Assembly (NCBI RefSeq): GCF_031453555.1
Contig: NZ_JAVIZM010000001.1
Coordinates: 1,060,001-1,124,000 of the forward strand
Length of the DNA stretch: 64,000 bases
Source: Bacillus sp. SLBN-46
GTDB taxonomy: Bacteria; Bacillota; Bacilli; Bacillales; Cytobacillaceae
Direction: 5' to 3'
Shown here: positions 34,798 to 41,392 of the stretch, piece by piece
Position numbering within the stretch: the first letter of the stretch is position 1
Layout of the letters: the number at the start of each line of letters is the position of its first letter
The notes under the pieces: generated by a model
The model's database searches: none
Told to the model about the DNA's origin: nothing
Seen by the model: the letters and a program-made list of their open reading frames with translations, nothing else
Translations under genes and position numbers: made by a program

Positions 34798-35754
34798 ATG
34801 ACTGAAAAAATAGAATTAGCCACGTTTGCAGGTGGTTGCTTTTGGTGCATGGTAGCCCCTTTCGATGAGCAGCCGGGAATTAAGGAAGTCATATCAGGCT
34901 ACACTGGCGGTCATAAGGAAAATCCTACCTATGAAGAAGTATGCTCCGATACTACTGGTCACTTGGAAGCCGTTCAAATTACCTTTGACCCACATGTGTT
35001 TCCATATGAACAGTTACTTCAGTTGTTTTGGCAGCAAATTGATCCAACTGATGCAGGCGGCCAGTTTAATGACCGTGGGTATTCCTATAAGACGGCAATT
35101 TTTTATCATAATGAAGAGCAAAAGAAGCAGGCGGAAGCATCTAAAGTAGAGCTTGCGGCTAGTGGACGCTTTCAACAGCCGATTGTGACGGAAATCCTTC
35201 CGGCAGGCCCTTTTTACAGGGCTGAAGAAAAACATCAGGAATATTATAAAAAATTTCCCTTCCACTATAACCATTATCGGGAGGGATCCGGACGTGCGAG
35301 GTTCATTCGTGAAAAGTGGAAGAAACGGAAAACCGATGAAGAGTTAAGGCAGGAGTTAACACCAATCCAGTTTGAAGTGACTAGGAAGAAGGCAACAGAG
35401 CCACCCTTCCGTAATGAATTTTGGAATCATACGGAGGAGGGAATCTATGTGGATATTATTTCTGGGGAACCGCTGTTTAGTTCCCAGGATAAATATGATG
35501 CAGGCTGCGGTTGGCCGAGTTTTACCAAACCGCTCCTCCGGAATGAGCTGGAGGAAAGGTTTGATACGTCACATGGAATGAGAAGAATTGAAGTTCGGAG
35601 CAAAACTGCGGATTCTCATCTCGGTCATGTGTTTGATGACGGACCAGGACCTGACCGTGCCCGTTATTGCATTAATTCAGCTGCTTTAAGGTTTGTACCA
35701 AAGAGCAAGTTACTGGAAGAGGGATATGGTCAGTTTTTACGTTTGTTTGAATAG
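34798..35754 (+). CDS. msrAB: Fused peptide-methionine sulfoxide reductase MsrA-MsrB
   Basis: This 318-residue fusion repairs both methionine sulfoxide epimers. The MsrA domain (about 1-165) has GGCFWC with catalytic Cys14, then SGYTGGH and [13 protein letters not shown]. The MsrB domain (about 185-315) has [30 protein letters not shown] and [11 protein letters not shown] with catalytic Cys291. The zinc-binding Cys pairs of many MsrB proteins are absent: [13 protein letters not shown] stands where a CxxC would occur. A GGGATGG site lies upstream. It is a cytoplasmic antioxidant enzyme that fits the surrounding redox block. Confidence 0.94.
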   Translation: MTEKIELATFAGGCFWCMVAPFDEQPGIKEVISGYTGGHKENPTYEEVCSDTTGHLEAVQITFDPHVFPYEQLLQLFWQQIDPTDAGGQFNDRGYSYKTAIFYHNEEQKKQAEASKVELAASGRFQQPIVTEILPAGPFYRAEEKHQEYYKKFPFHYNHYREGSGRARFIREKWKKRKTDEELRQELTPIQFEVTRKKATEPPFRNEFWNHTEEGIYVDIISGEPLFSSQDKYDAGCGWPSFTKPLLRNELEERFDTSHGMRRIEVRSKTADSHLGHVFDDGPGPDRARYCINSAALRFVPKSKLLEEGYGQFLRLFE

Positions 35755-35765
35755 TTTGAATCCAA

Positions 35766-35798
35766 AAGCCCTGCTGTCGTGCAGGGCTTGAATTTTTT
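35766..35798 (+). terminator. Terminator of msrAB
   Basis: AAGCCCTGC pairs with GCAGGGCTT across a six-base loop, followed by GAATTTTTTAT. Confidence 0.85.
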
Positions 35799-35866
35799 AT
35801 ATGTATCTAACTTTCCATTCTTATCTTCTTTCTGAACAGAAAAGTGGACGTAGAACCTTTCTACTT

Positions 35867-36898
35867 CTATTTCTTTTCAATGACTTCAACAGGTTGTTCT
35901 TGCGGCTTGGAAAAATAGTAGCCTTGATATAGGTCGTAGCCCATTTCTTTTAAGAAGTGTAAATCTTCTTCGCACTCCACACCTTCGGCAAGAGCTAATG
36001 CATTCATCTTGTGGGCAATGGTCAAAACGGATTGTGCTACTTCTTGCTTCGCTGGATTCCCACTAACGCCGTTTGTAAATTCAAAGGCAAGCTTCACAAT
36101 ATCCGGTTCCATTTGTGCAAGCTTCTCCAAGTTATTGAAGCCAACACCCACATCATCCAGGGCGTACTTAAAGCCATGTGCCCGGTAATAATTTAAGATT
36201 GATTTTAAATGTTCCAGATCCTCTACTTCGTCTGTTTCGACCACTTCGAACACAACTTGTTCTGGTTTTATATTCAATTGCTGGATTAAGGCAAAGGTGG
36301 TCGAGAGACAGTGCTCAGGGACATAGATAGCCGTGGGGATAAAGTTTATAAATATCAGTTTATCCTGCACGACGGAGGCATTTCGAATCGATTGCATTCT
36401 ACAGACGCGGTCTAATGCAAACGTACGATTTCTAATTCTGGCTGCTTCAAACATTTTAAAAGGTGGAATGATTTCTCCGTTTTCATCGAGTCCACGAGAC
36501 AAAAGTTCGTGACCAATAACATGAATTGCGTCACTATCAACCTTTACTATTGGCTGATAATGGGTTTTGATGGAGCTGCTTTCTATTAATCTATCAATCC
36601 AGCTGGCATTGCGTTCTTCTTTATAGGAAAGAATTGGTCGTAACTCATGTAGATTTTTTAATGGATCGACTGGGCTAGTTAATACGGCGAAAATATGATG
36701 ATGGTCCATATGGACTTCGAGATAATCAAGTACAGCAAAAAAAACCGGTTCTTGTAACCAAAACATCCGCTCGTTTATATATTTCCAAGACTGTCCAGAG
36801 AACTTTTGGAAATAAGTTGTTAATTTTGAAACACTTTCATTTTCAGCAAAATAGACAGTATAGCCCCTTGCAGTTGGCAGACAAACTTCACATCCCAT
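35867..36898 (-). CDS. EAL-domain protein (probable cyclic-di-GMP phosphodiesterase)
   Basis: This 343-residue protein has an N-terminal domain of about 100 residues that begins MGCEVCLPTARG (CxxC), then an EAL domain. The EAL motif appears as GHELLSR. The other catalytic positions look intact: Asn in FINFIP, Glu in FEVVETDE, DDVGVGF for the Asp pair, Lys in DIVKLA, AEGVE and Gln in YQGYYFSKP. It should hydrolyse cyclic-di-GMP, unless the altered EAL motif makes it a binding protein only. Start 36898 follows AAGGGGAG; an in-frame ATG at 36934 lacks a site. It is monocistronic and cytoplasmic. Confidence 0.88.
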   Translation of the reverse strand: MGCEVCLPTARGYTVYFAENESVSKLTTYFQKFSGQSWKYINERMFWLQEPVFFAVLDYLEVHMDHHHIFAVLTSPVDPLKNLHELRPILSYKEERNASWIDRLIESSSIKTHYQPIVKVDSDAIHVIGHELLSRGLDENGEIIPPFKMFEAARIRNRTFALDRVCRMQSIRNASVVQDKLIFINFIPTAIYVPEHCLSTTFALIQQLNIKPEQVVFEVVETDEVEDLEHLKSILNYYRAHGFKYALDDVGVGFNNLEKLAQMEPDIVKLAFEFTNGVSGNPAKQEVAQSVLTIAHKMNALALAEGVECEEDLHFLKEMGYDLYQGYYFSKPQEQPVEVIEKK

Positions 36899-37075
36899 TT
36901 CTCTTTCTCCCCTTAACAAATCGTATTCATCCATTATACGACAAAAAAGGACTATTTTCTTACTTTTCTGGAAGTGGGAGTGTCTTTTTGTAGTGCTTTA
37001 CACCCGTAGGTTTTTCTGTGGCATTTTTGGGAAAAATGGTGTTGTGCCTATAAGAAATTTATGGTAATATAAATA

Positions 37076-37089
37076 CGAACACAAGTTCT
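37076..37089. promoter_or_regulatory. LexA-like box upstream of the YjdN/PhnB-like gene
   Basis: CGAACACAAGTTCT matches the Bacillus LexA (DinR) palindrome CGAAC-N4-GTTCG except for the last base. It lies just after an AT-rich -10-like sequence and about 35 bases before the gene. One site of this quality can arise by chance. Confidence 0.35.
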
Positions 37090-37124
37090 GTTTATGCTAA
37101 AAATCTATTAAAAGAGGTGTTTAA

Positions 37125-37541
37125 ATGATTTTAGGAGTTTTCCCTTATTTGGTTTTAAACGGAAATGGACAAGAAGCAGTGAAGTTTTATGAACATGCAT
37201 TGGATGCAAAGGTCATTTCAGTTCAGACGTTCGGTGACATGCCCGGGAAATCTGACTTGCCTGAGGAAGCAAAAAATCGTGTATTAAATGCCCAATTAAA
37301 AGTTGGAGATGTACACCTTATGCTGTCTGATAACTTTCCAGGAAATCCCTATCAACTAGGTGATCAAGTAACGATTGCTATTTCTATTAGTGATGTTGAA
37401 AAATCAAAAGAAGTATTCGGGAAATTAGAGGATGGCGGTAAAGTAATTATGCCGTTACAAGAAACATTCTGGAGCTCCTCTTACGGACAAGTCACCGATA
37501 AATTCGGAATTACCTGGCAGGTTTCGACGGAACCCAAATAA
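37125..37541 (+). CDS. VOC-family protein, YjdN/PhnB type
   Basis: This 138-residue glyoxalase-fold protein starts VFPYLVLNGNGQEAVKFYEH and ends SSSYGQVTDKFGITWQVS, the signature of the PhnB/YjdN group (often named 3-demethylubiquinone-9 methyltransferase-like, a misnomer). DVHLMLSDNFPG in the middle is also typical. No reaction is established for most members; some relate to resistance or detoxification. AGAGGTG precedes the ATG. It is monocistronic and meets a shared terminator with the vanZ-like gene. Confidence 0.87.
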   Translation: MILGVFPYLVLNGNGQEAVKFYEHALDAKVISVQTFGDMPGKSDLPEEAKNRVLNAQLKVGDVHLMLSDNFPGNPYQLGDQVTIAISISDVEKSKEVFGKLEDGGKVIMPLQETFWSSSYGQVTDKFGITWQVSTEPK

Positions 37542-37552
37542 TTGAATGAAAA

Positions 37553-37584
37553 AGGAAAGCCGCATTCTAGCTGCTTTCCTAGTT
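37553..37584. terminator. Bidirectional terminator, YjdN-like / VanZ-like genes
   Basis: AGGAAAGC (37553-37560) pairs with GCTTTCCT (37573-37580) between two convergent genes. The stop codon of the leftward gene overlaps its right arm. Confidence 0.65.
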
Positions 37585-38034
37585 ACTTTTGGTGAGATGA
37601 CTTTGTTTTACGAGCAGGTGGGATTTTAAGAGGTAATAAACACTGTAGATCCCCATTGTATCAATCACCAAATCATACATCCGACCGTCTCTCCCGAAAT
37701 ACAACTGGAGAATCTCCGTCATTAACGCAAATGAAATTGAGAGTACCAGTGACTGCTTATGATTTCTTAGCCATTTAAAAAGCAGGTAATCAAATATCGC
37801 AAAACCGACAAAATGTCCCGTTTTTACGATGATAAAATAGTGATGAATCGTGTTGATATCCTGTAAATAAAAGAACGATAAATAATCTGGAGATGCAATC
37901 CATGTAAAACTGAATGTTTGATTCCGTAAGAGCGCTCCTAAATTACTGGTCCACGTATGCAGCAATAATATGAAACTCCAGATGATCACCGGAATTATTT
38001 TGAGTTGCCGCCATTTTACCACTTCTGCAAACAT
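37579..38034 (-). CDS. VanZ-family membrane protein
   Basis: This 151-residue protein has about four membrane helices. The VanZ pattern is present: KTGHFVGFAIFDYLLFKW with the conserved Lys and His, then LMTEILQLYFGRDGRMYDLVIDTMG with Glu, Gln, Arg and Asp. VanZ itself gives low-level teicoplanin resistance, but most family members have unknown roles in the envelope. No strong ribosome binding site is visible directly upstream. It appears to be transcribed alone. Confidence 0.85.
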   Translation of the reverse strand: MFAEVVKWRQLKIIPVIIWSFILLLHTWTSNLGALLRNQTFSFTWIASPDYLSFFYLQDINTIHHYFIIVKTGHFVGFAIFDYLLFKWLRNHKQSLVLSISFALMTEILQLYFGRDGRMYDLVIDTMGIYSVYYLLKSHLLVKQSHLTKSN

Positions 38035-38112
38035 GTTTGTCCAACTTCCTTTGTCATGTCACTACTTTAATCTATTCATTTCCATCAATAATATAAAAAC
38101 ATACGTAAAAGT

Positions 38113-38152
38113 ACAAAAAAAATATCCCATGCTGTCGAGTCAGCTGGGATAT
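38113..38152 (-). terminator. Terminator of the gpx-ohrR unit
   Basis: ATATCCCA (38122-38129) pairs with TGGGATAT (38145-38152) with an inner GCTG/CAGC helix. An A-tract at 38115-38122 gives a U-tract on the reverse strand, 37 bases after the ohrR stop. Confidence 0.85.
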
Positions 38153-38189
38153 AAGAAGAACCCTTTTAAGGTGGAAAAGGTAGTGGAAT

Positions 38190-38627
38190 TTACTCCTTCC
38201 GTCTCTTCAATTTGTTGCTTAAAACTTGTAATTGTTGCATAAGTTGTTTGTATTCGTCGAGTTCAATTTTACAGGATTGAATTTCCTTCCCGACCATTGT
38301 GGTAATAGGTTGTTTTTCTTCATAGGCTTTCTTCTCTAAATGAATATACACCTTACGTTCATCTAATTTGGACCGCTGTTTACGAAGCCAACCGTTTGCT
38401 TCCATCCTAGATATCATCGGCGTCAGTGTTCCTGTGCCTAGATTTAACCGTTCTCCTAATTCTTTCACGAGAAGTCCGTCTTGTTCCCATAAAACCAATA
38501 GAACCAAGTATTGCGGATAGGTTAATCCAAATGGCTGCAATACACTTGTATAAAGTTTATTAAATTCACTAGCCGTTTCATACACGGCAAAACATAGTTG
38601 TTTTTCTAGCGTTAAAAAGTCTTTCAT
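38190..38627 (-). CDS. ohrR: OhrR-type MarR-family redox regulator
   Basis: This 145-residue winged-helix repressor carries the conserved peroxide-sensing Cys near the N-terminus (Cys12 in EKQLCFAVY). It has the OhrR signature FGLTYPQYLVLLVLWEQDG and the DNA-recognition region LGTGTLTPMISRMEANGW. Organic peroxides oxidise the Cys and release DNA. It lies 38 bases downstream of a glutathione peroxidase gene on the same strand. Palindromes upstream of that gene are candidate operators. AAGGTGAG precedes the ATG. No ohr gene is seen here, so the peroxidase may be its main local target. Confidence 0.9.
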   Translation of the reverse strand: MKDFLTLEKQLCFAVYETASEFNKLYTSVLQPFGLTYPQYLVLLVLWEQDGLLVKELGERLNLGTGTLTPMISRMEANGWLRKQRSKLDERKVYIHLEKKAYEEKQPITTMVGKEIQSCKIELDEYKQLMQQLQVLSNKLKRRKE

Positions 38628-38665
38628 GATGATCTCACCTTATTTATCATTTGAACTCTTCATTT

Positions 38666-39160
38666 TTAAAGTGATGCGGAAGTGGACAATAATTTAACTA
38701 CATCCGCTTCGATTTTGTCTGGTGTCGTGGTTGGTGCATACCGTTCAATCACATGACCATTGCTGTCGATAAGGAATTTGGTGAAATTCCATTTAATCAT
38801 GCCACCTAATAGGCCCTTTTTCTGATCCTTTAAATACTTGAACAGTGGATCGGCATAGACACCATTGACATCAATTTTGGCAAAGATGGGGAAGGTGACT
38901 CCATAGTTTACTTGACAAAACTGAGTGGTTTCATCGATGTTATCAAATTCCTGATTGTTGAATTGATCACATGGGAAGCCCAGTATTTCCAATCCATTGT
39001 CCTTGTATTTATCATATAGTTCCTGAAGGCCGGTAAATTGTGGGGTTAACCCGCACTTACTCGCTGTATTGACAATTAATAACGGTTTGCCCTCGTATTC
39101 TTTTAATGATTTTTTCTCACCATTTGTCTTCTTAACTGTGAAATCATAAACTGTCTTCAT
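38666..39160 (-). CDS. bsaA: Glutathione peroxidase-like thiol peroxidase (BsaA)
   Basis: This 164-residue thioredoxin-fold peroxidase reduces organic and hydrogen peroxides. The peroxidatic Cys36 is in NTASKCGLTPQ, the second conserved motif is GFPCDQFNNQE with Gln, and the Trp-Asn pair lies in IKWNFTKFLID. This forms the Cys-Gln-Trp-Asn tetrad. In Bacillus such enzymes use thioredoxin or bacillithiol, not glutathione. GGAGGAA precedes the ATG. It leads a two-gene unit with ohrR. Confidence 0.93.
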   Translation of the reverse strand: MKTVYDFTVKKTNGEKKSLKEYEGKPLLIVNTASKCGLTPQFTGLQELYDKYKDNGLEILGFPCDQFNNQEFDNIDETTQFCQVNYGVTFPIFAKIDVNGVYADPLFKYLKDQKKGLLGGMIKWNFTKFLIDSNGHVIERYAPTTTPDKIEADVVKLLSTSASL

Positions 39161-39214
39161 TGTTCATTCCTCCAATCACATTCATTTGGGTGTAGTTTCT
39201 AATTTAAATAAAAT

Positions 39215-39254
39215 AAATCGTTTGCGATTTAATCTTACACGATTTAAATAATCG
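39215..39254. promoter_or_regulatory. Candidate OhrR/MarR operators upstream of the peroxidase gene
   Basis: AAATCG-TTTG-CGATTT (39215-39230) and CGATT-TAAAT-AATCG (39240-39254) are two AT-rich palindromes with the shared half-site AATCG, 55-95 bases before the peroxidase start. MarR-family repressors bind such sites. Confidence 0.55.
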
Positions 39255-39276
39255 TTTCAAGAATAACGATTAAAAT

Positions 39277-39313
39277 AAAAAAGCCCAGATTCTGTGTATA
39301 GTTAGAATTGGGC
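39277..39313 (-). terminator. Terminator of alaT
   Basis: On the reverse strand GCCCAATTCT pairs with AGAATCTGGGC (one bulge), followed by TTTTTTATTTT. Confidence 0.8.
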
Positions 39314-39320
39314 TGTTTCT

Positions 39321-40535
39321 TCATGATTGGGTTTGGCATTCTTCAGATTCTATTTTTGGACTCACGCCCCGGGATTCAATAAATCGTTTGATTCGCTTAA
39401 GGGCTTCTTGCAGTTGCGGCATGGAGCTAGCGTAGCTGCAACGGATATACCCTTCGCCGCTGTCACCAAATACATGACCAGGAACAACCGCGACTTTTTC
39501 CTGCATCAGCAATTCCTCGGCAAATTGCTCGGAAGTTAAGCCGGTTGCACGAATCGATGGAAATACATAGAAGGCACCGCCAGGAGTATGGCAATCGAGG
39601 CCCATTTGATTCAATGCCTGGACAACGTAGTTGCGTCTTCTTCTGTAGCTATTACGCATCGATTCCACTTCATGATAGGTATTCCTTAATGCTTCAATGG
39701 CACCGTGCTGAAGCATATTTGGGGCGCACATGGTTGTATATTGAAAAATCTTCAGCATGACCTCGACAAATTCCTTCGGGGCTGCTAAGAAGCCTAATCT
39801 CCAACCTGTCATCGCGAACCCTTTTGAAAAACCGTTGATTAAAATGGTTCGTTCATACATGCCCTCAATGGAGGCAAAGCTCGTAAAGCTTTCATCATAG
39901 GTTAATTCAGCGTAAATTTCATCCGATACAACAAGGAGGTCATGTTTTTGAATAACCTTTGCGATTTCTAAGAGCTCATCCTTGGTTAGCGTGCTGCCTG
40001 TTGGATTGTTTGGTGAGCATAGGAGGATCGCTTTTGTTTTATTTGTAATTGCTGATTCGATTTGATCAGCTGTCACATTAAATCCATTTTCAGGTGATGT
40101 AGCTACGGCAACCGGATTTCCTCCTGCAATGGAAACCAATGGGGCATAGGAGACGAAGGCCGGTTCGACGATCAGCACTTCATCGCCATGATTTAAAATT
40201 GCCCGAAAGGCAAGATCGATCGCCTGGCTAGCTCCAATCGTTACAATAATCTGATTTGTAGGGTCATAATCGACTCCAAATCGAGAGCCAAGATAAGAAG
40301 TAATCTCCTGCCTTAATTCTAGCAATCCAGGGTTTGCCGTGTAGGAGGTAAAGCCCTGTTCGATGGAAAGAATCGCTGCTTCACGAATGCTCCAAGGCGT
40401 GACGAAGTCAGGTTCCCCCACCCCTAAGGAAATGACACCTTCCATACTTGCGGCAAGGTCAAAAAATTTGCGTATGCCAGAGGGCTGCAGCTCTTTAGCC
40501 GTATGGGAAAGGTAGCGATTATACTCGAGACTCAT
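39321..40535 (-). CDS. alaT: Alanine transaminase-type aminotransferase, class I (AlaT/YugH)
   Basis: This 404-residue PLP enzyme of fold type I has ISLGVGEPDF, the cofactor-phosphate region TIGASQAID, LLCSPNNPTGS, VSDEIYAELTY and the Schiff-base Lys in INGFSKGFAMTGWRLG. Its start overlaps the stop of the Lrp-type regulator gene by four bases (ATGA). The same pair is alaR-alaT (yugG-yugH) in B. subtilis, where it makes alanine from pyruvate. Amino donor specificity is inferred from that pairing. Confidence 0.88.
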   Translation of the reverse strand: MSLEYNRYLSHTAKELQPSGIRKFFDLAASMEGVISLGVGEPDFVTPWSIREAAILSIEQGFTSYTANPGLLELRQEITSYLGSRFGVDYDPTNQIIVTIGASQAIDLAFRAILNHGDEVLIVEPAFVSYAPLVSIAGGNPVAVATSPENGFNVTADQIESAITNKTKAILLCSPNNPTGSTLTKDELLEIAKVIQKHDLLVVSDEIYAELTYDESFTSFASIEGMYERTILINGFSKGFAMTGWRLGFLAAPKEFVEVMLKIFQYTTMCAPNMLQHGAIEALRNTYHEVESMRNSYRRRRNYVVQALNQMGLDCHTPGGAFYVFPSIRATGLTSEQFAEELLMQEKVAVVPGHVFGDSGEGYIRCSYASSMPQLQEALKRIKRFIESRGVSPKIESEECQTQS

Positions 40536-41038
40536 GGTGTGACCACCATTCTTCTATCTTTGTCCTCATTTTCGCTGCTAAACAACACGCCATCATGCTT
40601 GTATTTCTTTAACATGAAATGGGTCGTGGTCGAAACGACGTTTTCAATCGTCGATAATTTTTCTGAGACAAAGGTAGCGATTTGGTTCATGGTCTTACCT
40701 TCAACTGTAATGGAGAGGTCATAGGCACCAGACATGAGATATAAAGAGGATACTTCCGGAAAACGGGAAATCCTGCCGGCCACTTCATCAAAACCAACAC
40801 CCCGTTTAGGTGTAACCTTCACATCAATCATGGCGACAACATTATCATGTCCTTCTACTTTGCTCCAATCAATTAAGGTTGGGTAGCTCATTATGATTTT
40901 CGCTTGTTCCAGCTTTTCGATGGTTTTTTTAACGGTTTCTTCGCTGCATAATGCCATCGATGCAATGGTCTCTACAGAGATTTTGTGGTTTTCTTCTATG
41001 ATTTTTAAGATTTCAATTTCCTCACTGCTAAGTCGCAT
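40532..41038 (-). CDS. alaR: Lrp/AsnC-family regulator (AlaR/YugG)
   Basis: This 168-residue regulator has an N-terminal helix-turn-helix (ISVETIASMALCSEETVKKTIEKL region) and a C-terminal RAM ligand-binding domain (VVAMIDVKVTPKRGVGFDEVA, LMSGAYDLSITVEG). Start 41038 follows GGAGGTGGA; an upstream ATG at 41134 would run into repeat sequence. In B. subtilis the homologue activates the alanine transaminase gene it is coupled to. Translation coupling with alaT is visible here. Confidence 0.88.
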   Translation of the reverse strand: MRLSSEEIEILKIIEENHKISVETIASMALCSEETVKKTIEKLEQAKIIMSYPTLIDWSKVEGHDNVVAMIDVKVTPKRGVGFDEVAGRISRFPEVSSLYLMSGAYDLSITVEGKTMNQIATFVSEKLSTIENVVSTTTHFMLKKYKHDGVLFSSENEDKDRRMVVTP

Positions 41039-41100
41039 GTGTGGGTCCACCTCCACTTTCGTTTTCATACACCAGAATATATAAAATTCGACTTCGAGAA

Positions 41101-41226
41101 TTGTCCAGCTCCAGCGCCTAGCCCCTCGGGTCAAATAACCTTCGGCAAGAAAAGTCGAAAGGCGGACTTTTATTGCCGAAGAACATTTGCCTGTCTGGGC
41201 TGATCAAGGCGCTTGCGCTTTTCTTA
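41101..41226. repeat. Long palindromic Bacillus intergenic repeat (second family)
   Basis: It starts TTGTCCAGCTCCAGCGCCTA and ends AAGGCGCTTGCGCTTTTCTT. AGCGCCTAGCCC near the start pairs with GGGCTGATCAAGGCGCT near the end, and an inner arm CTTCGGCAA pairs with TTGCCGAAG. Repeats with this consensus are frequent between genes of Bacillus. It lies just upstream of alaR. Confidence 0.75.
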
Positions 41227-41392
41227 CTTATTGATGATTTTAATCTCTTTTCTGGTGGATGTCACGCTCATTTCAAAGAAAAACGTAGCAAAATTTAAAA
41301 GATTATTATTATTGAAATATATGGTTAAATGCTTTGTCTATGAAGGTCAAATTTCGTAATGTAATCTAGTCGTCTGCTAATACGATCAAATC

